Counted from the first letter of the stretch, positions 1 through 7,670 are shown. The stretch is 19,626 nt of DNA from an uncultured Mycoplasmatota bacterium (GCA_947645535.1 CANSDD010000020.1:1-19626), one strand, 5' to 3'. The notes: a model not told the origin generated them from the letters alone. Numbers and translations: made by a program.

Positions 1-7
1 AGATAAA

Positions 8-23
8 AGTTTCACGTGAAACA
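8..23. promoter_or_regulatory. parS: parS site, ParB (Spo0J) binding centromere, copy 1
   Basis: The 16-mer AGTTTCACGTGAAACA matches the B. subtilis consensus TGTTTCACGTGAAACA at 15 of 16 positions, and the central 14 bp are a perfect palindrome. ParB/Spo0J loads onto such sites, spreads along the DNA and recruits SMC to segregate the origin region. It is not a Noc site, whose core would be CCCGGG in place of CACGTG. The position just upstream of the SRP RNA and dnaX agrees with an origin-proximal location. Confidence 0.9.
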
Positions 24-55
24 TAGAGTAAAAATAAAAAAAGAAAGGAGATAAA

Positions 56-71
56 AGTTTCACGTGAAACA
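56..71. promoter_or_regulatory. parS: parS site, copy 2
   Basis: This is identical to the first parS site over all 16 bases and lies 48 bp from it centre to centre. Two sites this close could act as a strengthened nucleation point for ParB loading; that is inference. Confidence 0.9.
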
Positions 72-174
72 TAGAGTAAAAGAAATTTTAAAAATGTAAG
101 AACTCTTATAACTTTTTATACTATATAAATTGTATAAAAAAACTTAATAAAATTATTTTTTTGTTAATTTAAGG

Positions 175-203
175 TTGTTTTTTTTTATCAATTTAGATAC
201 AAT
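175..203 (+). promoter_or_regulatory. Sigma-A type promoter of the SRP RNA gene
   Basis: A -35 box TTGTTT (175-180) and a -10 box TACAAT (198-203) are separated by exactly 17 bp. The predicted transcription start, at about 210, coincides with the first base of the SRP RNA closing stem. The spacer is T-rich. Readthrough from this promoter probably also feeds tadA, which has no promoter of its own that I can see. Confidence 0.75.
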
Positions 204-209
204 GTTATT

Positions 210-289
210 GACGCAACATTTATGATTGAACCAGGTCAGAATCGGAAGATAGCAGCCTTAAGATCCTCTAAGTGTGTGCGTCATTTTTT
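210..289 (+). ncRNA. ffs: Signal recognition particle 4.5S RNA, short bacterial type
   Basis: This is the RNA scaffold of the signal recognition particle, which binds Ffh and directs membrane-protein translation to FtsY. The domain IV signature is present: GGTCAG at 234-239, a short stem ATC/GAT capped by a GGAA tetraloop around 241-250, then AGCAGCC at 251-257. The ends pair (GACGCA at 210-215 with TGCGTC at 277-282), closing one long hairpin, and a run of six T (284-289) follows as the likely termination point. The total length is about 75-80 nt, so the Alu domain of the roughly 270-nt Bacillus and Clostridium scRNA is absent. The well-placed promoter start supports the short form. The gene lies directly upstream of tadA, close to dnaX as in B. 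subtilis. Confidence 0.93.
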
Positions 290-304
290 ATTGGAGTGGA
301 TAAA

Positions 305-751
305 ATGAATGATGAGTATTTTATGTCAATTGCCTTAAAAGAGGCAAAAAAAGCTATAAGAAAAAATGACGTTCCAGTAGGAGCAGTTATAGTATACAAA
401 AATAAAATTATTGCTCGTGGACACAATAAAAAAGAATACAAAAAAGATGCAACTCTTCATGCTGAAATGATAGTAATAAAAAAAGCATGCAGAAAATTAA
501 AATCATGGTATCTTACTGATTGTATTTTATATATTACTTTGGAACCATGTATGATGTGCACAGGAGCTATTATTCAATCAAGAATCAAAAAAATTATATA
601 CGCAACAGTAAGTCCTAAATTTGGATATATAGAAAGTCTTGAAAAAATAGAAAATCAAAAAAATAATCATATACCTAAAATAGAAAAAGGAATTTATGAA
701 ACAGAGTCTTCATACATAATAAAAAAATTTTTTGAAAATAAAAGAGGCTAA
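305..751 (+). CDS. tadA: tRNA-specific adenosine-34 deaminase TadA
   Basis: Zinc enzyme that deaminates wobble adenosine 34 of tRNA-Arg(ACG) to inosine, so that one tRNA reads the CGN codons. The 148-residue protein has the cytidine/deoxycytidylate deaminase fold. The zinc and catalytic motif HAE is at His52-Ala53-Glu54 and the second zinc motif PCMMC has Cys82 and Cys85. The PVGAVIV strand is at 24-30. The length is normal for the family. The start is taken at ATG 305 behind TTGGAG; the frame is open further upstream to 272, but that stretch lies inside the SRP RNA. B. subtilis has its orthologue yaaJ in the same place, before scr and dnaX. The homologous guanine/cytosine deaminases are less likely given the neighbourhood and the TLEPCMMCTGA motif. 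Confidence 0.95.
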   Translation: MNDEYFMSIALKEAKKAIRKNDVPVGAVIVYKNKIIARGHNKKEYKKDATLHAEMIVIKKACRKLKSWYLTDCILYITLEPCMMCTGAIIQSRIKKIIYATVSPKFGYIESLEKIENQKNNHIPKIEKGIYETESSYIIKKFFENKRG

Positions 752-786
752 ACATGAATTTTGTCCTTTTATAATAAATTTAAAAA

Positions 787-795
787 TGTTATAAT
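787..795 (+). promoter_or_regulatory. Possible extended -10 promoter for dnaX
   Basis: TGTTATAAT is a perfect -10 hexamer with an extended TGN element, placed 22 bp before the dnaX start. No good -35 box is seen at the right spacing, so it would rely on the extended element. In such AT-rich sequence a chance match is possible. Confidence 0.4.
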
Positions 796-816
796 AAAAA
801 TAATTGGAGGTGAAAT

Positions 817-2511
817 ATGTATCAGGCTTTATACAGAAAATATAGACCATCTACATTTAAAGACGTAGTAGGTCAAGATGTGATAATACAAACATTAAAA
901 AATGCAATTCAAAATAATAAATTAACACATGCGTATTTATTTGCTGGACCTCGCGGAACAGGAAAGACAAGTACAGCAAAAATATTAGCCAAAACAATAA
1001 ATTGTAAAAATTTAAATAATTTTGAACCTTGCAATGAATGTGATAGCTGCATTCAAATTAACAATAAACAAACAACTGATATTATAGAAATAGATGCGGC
1101 CTCAAATAATGGTGTAGATGAAATAAGAGAATTAAAAAGTAAAGTTAATTTGGTACCTTCAAATAGCAAATATAAAGTTTACATAATTGATGAAGTTCAT
1201 ATGTTAAGCCCAGGTGCGTTTAATGCCCTATTAAAAACATTAGAAGAACCCCCTCAATATATTATTTTTATATTAGCCACCACAGAGCCACATAAAATAC
1301 CAGCAACTATACTATCAAGATGTCAGCGTTTTGATTTTAAAAAAATAAGTACAAAAAAAATTGTGGAAAACCTAAATAAAATAGTAAGCAATGAAAATAT
1401 AATAATAGAAAATGAAGCATTGGAAGAAATCGCAATCTTATCTCAAGGCGGAATGCGTGATTCAATAAGCTTATTAGACCAAGCAATATCTTATTGCCCA
1501 GAAAATATTTCTTGTCAAGATATTCATGATATTAACGGAACAATAGGAAATGAAGAAATGAAAAAGATAATAGATGTGATTTTAGATAAAAAGATTGCCC
1601 AATTATTAAAAATATTTGATGACCTAGATGATAAAGGTAAAAATTTAATTAAACTAGTAGAAGAGTTAGTTTTATATTTAAGAAATATTTTAATCTATCA
1701 AGTAGCACCTAATTATTTTGAAGAAACTGAAAAAAAAATTTATATTCAAATGAGTGAAAAAATAGAACCAGAAATACTATTAAAATATATAAAAAAATTT
1801 TCAAAAACAATATATGATATGAAAAATTCTGATAATGAAAAAATCACATTAGAAATAAACCTAATTGAAATGAGTAATATTGAAGTGGCAGCTTCTGTTC
1901 AAATAGAAGAAAGTGTTGAAAAAAGACAAGAAAATAAAATCTCTGTGGAAAATTTGCAATCTGAAAAACAACCAGAAATAATAGAAAAAAAGTCAGAAAA
2001 TATAAAAATAAATATACCTTTGAAAACAGAAGAAGAAAATATAAAAAATAAACAAATAGAAGAAATAAAAAGAATAAGAATCAATAATACACTAAGTAGT
2101 TTTAATAAAAAAGAATTATTACAATATAAAGAAAAATTAGAACAAATAAAGAAACATCTTTTTGATGAAATTTATAGCCAATGGGTATCATTAATATTTG
2201 ATGGTGAATTAAAAGCCTCAGGAAAAAATCACTTAATATTTGTTTATAAAGATATTCCAATGGAATCCTTATTTAATCAAAATTGGAATATAATAGAAGA
2301 AATATTAGAAGATACATATCATGAAAAAATAAAAGTAGTAGCAACTAACATAGAAGAATGGAATCAAATAAAACAAGAATTTAATTCCAAAACAAAAAAA
2401 TATGAATGGAAAGAAGAACCAGTATTAAATACTTCTTCTCCAAATGAAAATAAAAAAGAAGAAAAAAATAAAATAGAAACTATATTTCAGGATATTATAG
2501 AATATAGTTAA
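817..2511 (+). CDS. dnaX: DNA polymerase III subunits gamma/tau
   Basis: ATPase motor of the clamp loader, which opens the beta clamp onto primed DNA and tethers polymerase to helicase at the replication fork. The 564-residue protein has the AAA+ Walker A motif GPRGTGKT (44-51). Its zinc knuckle comprises Cys63, Cys72, Cys75 and Cys78. The Walker B motif is DEVH (125-128) and the SRC arginine-finger motif has Arg168. Domain III follows to about residue 350, then a charged Glu/Lys/Asn-rich linker, then a C-terminal region (about 430-560) typical of tau. The ribosome binding site GGAGGTG lies 5 nt before the ATG. I see no convincing frameshift signal for a separate gamma form, although poly-A runs are everywhere. 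It is followed by the YbaB gene and recR in the near-universal order. Confidence 0.97.
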   Translation: MYQALYRKYRPSTFKDVVGQDVIIQTLKNAIQNNKLTHAYLFAGPRGTGKTSTAKILAKTINCKNLNNFEPCNECDSCIQINNKQTTDIIEIDAASNNGVDEIRELKSKVNLVPSNSKYKVYIIDEVHMLSPGAFNALLKTLEEPPQYIIFILATTEPHKIPATILSRCQRFDFKKISTKKIVENLNKIVSNENIIIENEALEEIAILSQGGMRDSISLLDQAISYCPENISCQDIHDINGTIGNEEMKKIIDVILDKKIAQLLKIFDDLDDKGKNLIKLVEELVLYLRNILIYQVAPNYFEETEKKIYIQMSEKIEPEILLKYIKKFSKTIYDMKNSDNEKITLEINLIEMSNIEVAASVQIEESVEKRQENKISVENLQSEKQPEIIEKKSENIKINIPLKTEEENIKNKQIEEIKRIRINNTLSSFNKKELLQYKEKLEQIKKHLFDEIYSQWVSLIFDGELKASGKNHLIFVYKDIPMESLFNQNWNIIEEILEDTYHEKIKVVATNIEEWNQIKQEFNSKTKKYEWKEEPVLNTSSPNENKKEEKNKIETIFQDIIEYS

Positions 2512-2529
2512 AATTAGGAGGAATAGAAA

Positions 2530-2826
2530 ATGAATATACAAGCAATGATGAAACAAGCACAAAAATTACAAAAAGAAATGATGACAGAAAAAGAGAAAAT
2601 AGATAAAATGGAATTTGAAGGAAAATCTTCTTTTGTAACCGTAAAAGTAAATGGTCAAAAAGAAGTATTGAGTGTAAAAATAGAGCAAGAACAATTAGAT
2701 AAAGAAGATATAGAAATGTTAGAGGATATTATCGTTGTAGCAATCAATGATGCCATGAAAAAAGTAGACGATACTACAGAACAAAAAATGGGAAAATATA
2801 CACAAGGAATGCCAGGACTATTCTAG
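2530..2826 (+). CDS. Nucleoid-associated protein, YbaB/EbfC family
   Basis: Small DNA-binding protein that coats the nucleoid as a tweezer-like dimer. The role next to recR is conserved in position but not firmly defined. The 98-residue sequence starts with the family's Met/Gln-rich helix (MNIQAMMKQAQKLQKEM). It then has the beta hairpin around VTVKVNGQKEVLSVKI (36-51) and ends with the typical GMPGLF tail. The length fits the family (about 100-107). The AGGAGG site is 8 nt before the ATG. It lies between dnaX and recR, matching B. subtilis yaaK, and its stop is 1 nt from the recR start, so the two are probably translationally coupled. Confidence 0.95.
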   Translation: MNIQAMMKQAQKLQKEMMTEKEKIDKMEFEGKSSFVTVKVNGQKEVLSVKIEQEQLDKEDIEMLEDIIVVAINDAMKKVDDTTEQKMGKYTQGMPGLF

Positions 2827-2827
2827 T

Positions 2828-3439
2828 ATGAGTTATCCAATTACAATAAGAAACTTAATAGAGTGCTTTAAAAAACTTCCAGGAATAGGTGAAAAAACAG
2901 CTGAAAGATTAGCGCTCGCAACATTGAATTTGGATACAGAAATAATTCACTTGTTTGCAGAATCTTTAGAAAATACCAAAACTAAAATAAAAAGGTGTTC
3001 TATTTGTAACAACTTATCAGAAGAAGACACCTGTGAAATTTGTAAAGATTCAAATAGAGAACGTGATATTATATGTGTAGTAGAAGACCCTAAAAATGTA
3101 GTACTATTTGAAAAATTAGGCTCTTATCATGGCCTTTATCATGTGTTAAATGGGCTTATTTCTCCTTTAGATGGAATAAATCCAGAAGACATCAATATTT
3201 TAGCTTTAATAGAACGAATAGAAAAAGAGAATATAAAAGAAGTTATTATCGCAGTAAAACCAAGCATTGAAGGAGAAACAACATCGCTATATATACTGAA
3301 ATTATTAGAACATAAAAATGTAATCGTATCAAAAATAGCTCATGGAGTGCCTTTAGGAGCAGATATGGACTATATCGATTCATTAACACTAGAAATGGCT
3401 TTAGAAGATCGCAAGAAAATATCAGAAGAAAATAAATAA
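2828..3439 (+). CDS. recR: Recombination mediator protein RecR
   Basis: Works with RecO (and RecF) to load RecA onto single-stranded gaps covered by SSB, promoting recombinational repair. The 203-residue protein is close to the usual 198-201. It has the helix-hairpin-helix LPGIGEKTAERL (17-28) and a four-cysteine zinc finger (Cys57, Cys60, Cys69, Cys72). The Toprim domain begins at ICVVEDPKN (about 82-90) and is followed by the EGETTSLY and GVPLGADMDYID motifs of the family. The ATG is 1 nt after the stop of the YbaB gene and has no strong ribosome binding site of its own, which implies coupled translation. Confidence 0.97.
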   Translation: MSYPITIRNLIECFKKLPGIGEKTAERLALATLNLDTEIIHLFAESLENTKTKIKRCSICNNLSEEDTCEICKDSNRERDIICVVEDPKNVVLFEKLGSYHGLYHVLNGLISPLDGINPEDINILALIERIEKENIKEVIIAVKPSIEGETTSLYILKLLEHKNVIVSKIAHGVPLGADMDYIDSLTLEMALEDRKKISEENK

Positions 3440-3492
3440 TTAAAATACTAATTCTTATTTTTTAATCATAGTATTATCTAACAGGTGATATA

Positions 3493-3681
3493 ATGATTAA
3501 AAAATTTTTTCAATTCTTTAAAAGAATAATTGTAAGTGGATTTATACTTTATGGATTTAATATAATAGTTGCACCCTTAAATATAATGATACCACTTAAT
3601 ATAATAACCGTATTAGCACTTGCAATATTAGGAATACCAGCTCTTTTCAGTTTTTTGATAATACTGCTACTAATATACTAA
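3493..3681 (+). CDS. bofA: BofA-family inhibitor of pro-sigma-K processing
   Basis: BofA is a small integral membrane protein of the sporulating mother cell that holds the SpoIVFB protease inactive until a forespore signal arrives, timing sigma-K activation. This 62-residue protein is almost wholly hydrophobic with two membrane segments (about 11-31 and 34-60) after a basic N terminus (MIKKFFQFFKR). The LNIITVLALAILGIPAL stretch matches the C-terminal signature region of the family. It is shorter than B. subtilis BofA (87 residues), lacking the N-terminal part. The place after recR is the same as in B. subtilis. A ribosome binding site CAGGTGAT precedes the ATG. An imperfect hairpin (3444-3450 with 3469-3475) lies between recR and this gene. 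Function in sporulation is inferred from family and synteny. Confidence 0.8.
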   Translation: MIKKFFQFFKRIIVSGFILYGFNIIVAPLNIMIPLNIITVLALAILGIPALFSFLIILLLIY

Positions 3682-3694
3682 ATGAGGTGAAAAA

Positions 3695-4660
3695 ATGTTA
3701 GATGATTATAAACAAGAACAACCAATAATATATCAAATGATGAAAAATGCAGTAATGACACAAAAAGTATCCCATGCCTATTTATTAGATACCAAAAATA
3801 GTACAATTGGAAATGAAATGGCTTTAGCATTCGTTAAATACTTACTTTGTCCATCTAACAAAACTCAAAATAATAATTGTGAGAACTGTATGCAGTGCAA
3901 AAAAATTGATGATATGAATTATACTGAACTTAAAGTTATAGACCCAGATGGTATTTGGATAAAAAAAGAACAACTAGACGAATTACAAGAAGAATTTAGT
4001 AAAAAAGCATTAGAGGGACAATATAAAATATATATTATTCATCAAGTAGAAAAACTGAACAAATCGGCAGCAAACTCATTATTAAAATTTTTAGAAGAAC
4101 CAGAAGAAGGAATTATTGCCATACTAACAACAGATAGTATCTATCAAGTATTAGAAACAATCAGAAGTCGTTGTCAAATTCTATCCTTCTCCAAAAGAAA
4201 ATCAAATGAAAATTCAAATAAAACAACAATTAACTTATTATCAGAGTACATACATACAACATTATTTGACTTATCTAATGAAGAAGAATGTCAGAAATAC
4301 CTCGAAATGATACAAGCAATTATAACGTTTATAAAAAACTTCGAAGTAAAAGGAAAAGAAACCTTACTTTATACAACAAAATTATGGCATAATCATATTA
4401 GCGAAAAAGAAAATCTTATATTAGCGTTCGATATTATGACCTTTTTTTATAATGATGTATTAAATAAAAAATGCAATAGAGAAATAAAAATATTCAAAGA
4501 TGAAATAGAACTAATTCATAATATTTCCGAAAAAAATACAATAGAACAAATTACAAAAAAAATAAATGAAATAATGAAAATGAAAAAAAATATAAAAATT
4601 AACATGAACAATGCTCTTTTAATTGATAAATTAATATTAAATATGGTAGGAGGAAAGTAA
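3695..4660 (+). CDS. holB: DNA polymerase III delta' subunit
   Basis: Structural AAA+ subunit of the clamp loader that, with delta and the DnaX trimer, opens and loads the beta clamp. The 321-residue protein starts with the HAYLL segment (27-31). Its P-loop is degenerate (DTKNSTIGNEM, 32-42), as usual for delta', which does not bind ATP. The zinc knuckle has Cys52, Cys62, Cys65 and Cys68. Then come the LNKSAANSLLKFLEEP motif, the sensor region ILTTD and the RSRCQ arginine-finger motif that completes a neighbouring DnaX ATP site. The TGAGGTGA ribosome binding site is well placed. B. subtilis has tmk, yaaQ and yaaR between bofA and holB; they are absent here. The 3' end is 1 nt from ricT. Confidence 0.93.
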   Translation: MLDDYKQEQPIIYQMMKNAVMTQKVSHAYLLDTKNSTIGNEMALAFVKYLLCPSNKTQNNNCENCMQCKKIDDMNYTELKVIDPDGIWIKKEQLDELQEEFSKKALEGQYKIYIIHQVEKLNKSAANSLLKFLEEPEEGIIAILTTDSIYQVLETIRSRCQILSFSKRKSNENSNKTTINLLSEYIHTTLFDLSNEEECQKYLEMIQAIITFIKNFEVKGKETLLYTTKLWHNHISEKENLILAFDIMTFFYNDVLNKKCNREIKIFKDEIELIHNISEKNTIEQITKKINEIMKMKKNIKINMNNALLIDKLILNMVGGK

Positions 4661-4661
4661 T

Positions 4662-5456
4662 ATGATAGAAGTAGTAGGAATTACAATTGGAGAAAATGGA
4701 CAAGTTTACTTTTTTTCGCCTAATAAACTAACATTAAAAAATAATATAACAGTAATTGTAGAAACAGAACGTGGCTTACAATTCGGAAAAGTAGTAAAAG
4801 AACCATTTTTATTAAAACAAGAAAAAATAACAAATAATTTAAAAAATGTAGTTAGAATAGCAACCAAACAAGATTATATTTCTAACAAAAAAAATATTAA
4901 AGATGCAGAAGCTGCATTAAAAAAATGTAGAGAATTAGCACAAAAAGAAAACTTAAAGATGAAAATATTAGATTGTAGCTATAATTTTGATAGAACACAA
5001 CTAATGTTTCGTTTTTTAGCCGATGCTCGTATTGATTTTAGAAATCTAGCTAAAACATTAGCTTCTATTTATAAGACAAGAATTGAATTAAGACAAGTAG
5101 GAGTAAGAGATAAAGCAAAAGAAATAGGTGGGCTAGGACCTTGTGGTAGAGAACTATGTTGCTCATGCTTTTTAAAAGACTTTGATTCTGTATCAATTAA
5201 CATGGCTAAAAATCAAAACATTTCTCTAAATCAATCCAAAATAAATGGAGCATGTGGCCGTTTACTATGCTGTTTAAAATATGAAGATGAAAGCTATAAA
5301 CAATGTAGAGAATGTTTACCTAAAATAGGAAATACTGTGGAAACAGAAGAAGGGACAGGAAAAGTGATATCAATTGACATATTAAAACATACTTATAAGG
5401 TGGAAATAAAAGAAAAAGGCATTATAGAAACGGAAAAAAGCTGTGGAAACTGTTAA
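4662..5456 (+). CDS. ricT: RicT (YaaT), PSP1-domain regulatory iron-sulfur protein
   Basis: In B. subtilis RicT joins RicA (YmcA) and RicF (YlbF) in a complex carrying [4Fe-4S] clusters. That complex partners RNase Y in mRNA maturation and promotes phosphorelay output to sporulation, competence and biofilm. The 264-residue protein has the PSP1 C-terminal domain with two cysteine-rich motifs: GPCGRELCCSC (Cys161, Cys166, Cys167, Cys169) and GACGRLLCC (Cys198, Cys203, Cys204). Further cysteines lie near the C terminus. Position between holB and the TrmN6 gene is as in B. subtilis (yabA is absent). The AGGAGG site overlaps the end of holB, and the last 14 nt overlap trmN6. RicA and RicF are not in this window. 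Confidence 0.93.
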   Translation: MIEVVGITIGENGQVYFFSPNKLTLKNNITVIVETERGLQFGKVVKEPFLLKQEKITNNLKNVVRIATKQDYISNKKNIKDAEAALKKCRELAQKENLKMKILDCSYNFDRTQLMFRFLADARIDFRNLAKTLASIYKTRIELRQVGVRDKAKEIGGLGPCGRELCCSCFLKDFDSVSINMAKNQNISLNQSKINGACGRLLCCLKYEDESYKQCRECLPKIGNTVETEEGTGKVISIDILKHTYKVEIKEKGIIETEKSCGNC

Positions 5457-6156
5457 TTATTTATTAGGTTATGAAAAATTAAAAATAATTCAAGATAAAA
5501 ATAGTTTTCATTTTTCACTAGATTCTGTTTTATTACCTAACTTTGTAACCATCAATAAAAATATAAAAAAAATTTTAGATATAGGGACAGGAAATGCTCC
5601 AATTCCTTTAATTTTATCTACTAAAACTGATGCCGAAATAACAGGAATAGAAATACAAAAAAAAAGTGTAGACATGGCCAAAAAAACGATTGAACTAAAT
5701 GCGCTAACAGAACAAATAAAAATTATAGAAGGAGATGTTAGAACATATCCACTTGAAACAGAAAAATTTGATATAATTACATGTAATCCACCGTTTTTTA
5801 AAGTTCATAAAAACTCTCATTTCAATGAAAGTGATGCTAAAACAATCGCGCGGCATGAAGTAACACTTACCTTATCTGATGTATTAAGAATATCAAGAAA
5901 ACTATTAAAAAATCAAGGTATTATTGCCTTAGTACATCGTCCAGAAAGACTTGTCGACATTCTAACAGAAATGAGAAAAGAAAACATAGAACCTAAAAAA
6001 ATACAATATATCTATCCAAAACAAAACGAAAATAGTCATATCTTACTCATTGAAGGAAAGAAAAACGGAAATCCAGGAATAAAAATATTACCTCCATTAT
6101 ATGTACATAATGAAGATGGTAGCTATACAAAAGAAATAGAAAAATATTTTTCATAA
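5443..6156 (+). CDS. trmN6: tRNA1(Val) adenine-37 N6-methyltransferase, TrmN6/YabB type
   Basis: SAM-dependent methyltransferase of the TrmN6 family, which methylates N6 of adenosine 37 in tRNA-Val of E. coli; the substrate here is inferred. The 237-residue protein has the SAM-binding motif ILDIGTGNAPIPL (44-56) and the acidic GIEIQ strand that follows. The amino-methyltransferase motif NPPF is at 115-118. The start is a GTG inside ricT (14-nt overlap): no ATG exists near the expected N terminus, and the LKIIQDKNSFHFSLDSVLL segment (13-31) must be included. There is no strong ribosome binding site, so translation probably depends on coupling to ricT. The gene matches B. subtilis yabB in place; the GIY-YIG gene yazA that follows there is missing. 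Confidence 0.9.
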   Translation: METVNYLLGYEKLKIIQDKNSFHFSLDSVLLPNFVTINKNIKKILDIGTGNAPIPLILSTKTDAEITGIEIQKKSVDMAKKTIELNALTEQIKIIEGDVRTYPLETEKFDIITCNPPFFKVHKNSHFNESDAKTIARHEVTLTLSDVLRISRKLLKNQGIIALVHRPERLVDILTEMRKENIEPKKIQYIYPKQNENSHILLIEGKKNGNPGIKILPPLYVHNEDGSYTKEIEKYFS

Positions 6157-6173
6157 ATAAAAGAGGTGAAATC

Positions 6174-7013
6174 ATGTCTCAAAAAAGTTATAATAACACT
6201 CCAACACTATATTTAATTCCAACTCCAATTGGGAATATGGAAGATATGACAGTAAGAACAATCAATACATTAAAATTAGTTGATGTGATTTTCTCTGAAG
6301 ATACAAGAGTAACATCTCAGCTATTGCATACATTAAAAATTAAAAAGCCACTTATTGCCAATCATGAACATAATGAAAAAGAAAATGGCGAAAAACTATT
6401 AAAACTATTAGGAGAAGGAAAAAATATAGGATTAGTAAGTGATAGAGGAACTCCAATTATTAGTGATCCAGGTTATTACTTAACAACAATAGCAATCAAT
6501 AACAATTATAATGTAGTATCATTACCAGGTCCAACAGCTCTTATCCCAGCATTAACCTCATCAGGAATAGAACCAAGTCCATTTTTATTTTATGGATTTT
6601 TAAATAGTAAAGAAAGTAAAAGAAAAAAAGAATTAGAAACATTGAAAGACTATCCATTTACCATGATATTTTATGAAGCACCACATCGTATAGAAAATAC
6701 ATTAGAAAATATTTTCCAAGTATTTGGAACAAGAAACATAAGTATTTCTCGGGAAATAACAAAAAAATTTGAAGAAGTATATAGAGGAACTGTAAAAGAA
6801 ATATTAGAAGAAATAAAAGGTGCCAAAGGAGAAATGGTCATAGTAGTAAGTGGAAATCATGAAGAAAAAAATTACGATTCCTTAACAGTAACTGAACATG
6901 TAAACATTTATCTAACACAAGGAATTTCAACAAAAGAAGCCATTAAGAAAGTAGCACATGATCGTAATGTAAAGACAAGTGATATTTACAATGAATACCA
7001 TAAAATAAAGTAG
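6174..7013 (+). CDS. rsmI: 16S rRNA (cytidine-1402-2'-O)-methyltransferase
   Basis: Adds a 2'-O-methyl group to C1402 in the ribosomal P site of 16S rRNA, together with RsmH's base methylation at the same residue. The 279-residue protein is a tetrapyrrole-methylase-fold enzyme. It has TPTPIGN at 15-21 with preceding Ile, the SEDTR motif (41-45) and the LVSDRGTPIISDPG SAM-binding loop (87-100). The loop has Arg91 where Ala is usual, a conservative surface change for the family. The YEAPHR motif follows near 165-170. The length is typical (about 280-292). AGAGGTGA lies 7 nt before the ATG. It corresponds to B. subtilis yabC/rsmI downstream of yabB. Confidence 0.95.
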   Translation: MSQKSYNNTPTLYLIPTPIGNMEDMTVRTINTLKLVDVIFSEDTRVTSQLLHTLKIKKPLIANHEHNEKENGEKLLKLLGEGKNIGLVSDRGTPIISDPGYYLTTIAINNNYNVVSLPGPTALIPALTSSGIEPSPFLFYGFLNSKESKRKKELETLKDYPFTMIFYEAPHRIENTLENIFQVFGTRNISISREITKKFEEVYRGTVKEILEEIKGAKGEMVIVVSGNHEEKNYDSLTVTEHVNIYLTQGISTKEAIKKVAHDRNVKTSDIYNEYHKIK

Positions 7014-7022
7014 GTGAAAAAA

Positions 7023-7583
7023 ATGAAAATGATAGTTGGTCTAGGAAATCCAGGAAAGGAATACGAAAACACAAGACATAATGTGGGATTTATGGCAATA
7101 GATAGAATCGCTTTAGATAATAATGTACAAACATTTTCCAAAAAAATGAATGGAGAATATGCAATCTTAGAAATTGAAAATCAAAAAATATTATTACTAA
7201 AACCACTGACTTATATGAATCTATCTGGAGAAGCAGTAAATATTTTTGCCAAATATTATAAAATAGATACGAATGATATATTAGTTATCAGTGATGACTT
7301 AGATATGGATACTGGTAAAATAAAATTAAAATTTAAAAGTAGTGCAGGTGGACATAATGGATTAAAAAACATAGAAGCTCATCTACATACAAACGAATAT
7401 AAAAGATTAAAAATTGGAATATCAAAAAATAAAGAAAAAGACACAAAAGATTATGTGTTAGGTAAATTTTCTTTAGAAGAAAAGGAAAAAATAAATAGTG
7501 TACTAGATACGATAAATAATATTTTTTATGATTTTTGTACACTTCCATTTGATACAATTATGAGTAAATACAATAAGAAATAA
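7023..7583 (+). CDS. pth: Peptidyl-tRNA hydrolase
   Basis: Cleaves peptidyl-tRNA that falls off ribosomes and recycles the tRNA. The 186-residue protein starts MKMIVGLGNPGKEYENTRHN and carries the conserved Asn9 and catalytic His19. It also has the VISDDLD segment with the catalytic Asp and the AGGHNGLKNI motif. The length is standard. Three in-frame starts exist: GTG 7014, ATG 7023 and ATG 7029. ATG 7023 is chosen because AGGTG (7012-7016) lies 6 nt before it, whereas the GTG is part of that ribosome binding site. In B. subtilis pth (spoVC) also precedes mfd, with the small gene yabK between them; here rsmI and pth are joined directly, which shortens the B. subtilis order. Confidence 0.95.
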   Translation: MKMIVGLGNPGKEYENTRHNVGFMAIDRIALDNNVQTFSKKMNGEYAILEIENQKILLLKPLTYMNLSGEAVNIFAKYYKIDTNDILVISDDLDMDTGKIKLKFKSSAGGHNGLKNIEAHLHTNEYKRLKIGISKNKEKDTKDYVLGKFSLEEKEKINSVLDTINNIFYDFCTLPFDTIMSKYNKK

Positions 7584-7611
7584 AGACAAATTTCAGAATA
7601 TTTGCTATAAT
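7583..7611 (+). promoter_or_regulatory. Sigma-A promoter of mfd
   Basis: AAGACA (7583-7588, 4 of 6 matches to TTGACA) and TATAAT (7606-7611) are 17 bp apart, with an extended TG at 7603-7604. It begins at the last base of the pth stop codon and would give a leader of about 50 nt before mfd. Confidence 0.65.
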
Positions 7612-7670
7612 AGAATCTTCAAAATAATATATATTATAAATAATCTTTATGAAAGAAAGGAATGAATGTT

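Larger units (their letters stand above)
1..81. repeat. Tandem 33-bp direct repeat, each copy carrying a parS site
   Basis: Positions 1-33 and 49-81 are identical over 33 bp, separated by a 15-bp A-rich spacer. Each copy has the 14-bp palindrome GTTTCACGTGAAAC at its centre. The first copy starts at the window edge, so the array may continue upstream. The exact repetition outside the palindrome suggests a recent duplication rather than two independently evolved sites. Confidence 0.9.

Noticed and set aside
113..140. AT-only inverted repeat TTTTTATAC/GTATAAAAA
   Set aside because: A 9-bp stem with a 10-nt loop in almost pure A/T sequence is expected by chance, and no gene is seen for it to terminate.
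272..304. Upstream extension of the tadA frame to an ATG at 272
   Set aside because: It lies inside the 3' strand of the SRP RNA stem, has no ribosome binding site, and adds residues not seen in TadA proteins.
1899..2120. Glu/Lys/Asn-rich section of dnaX as a possible frameshift or insertion
   Set aside because: The frame is continuous and such charged linkers between domain III and the tau C terminus are normal; no clear slippery signal stands out.
3444..3475. Hairpin and a CATAGTAT box that resembles a sigma-E -10 before bofA
   Set aside because: No matching -35 element at the required spacing, and the hairpin has an 18-nt loop and no T-run after it.
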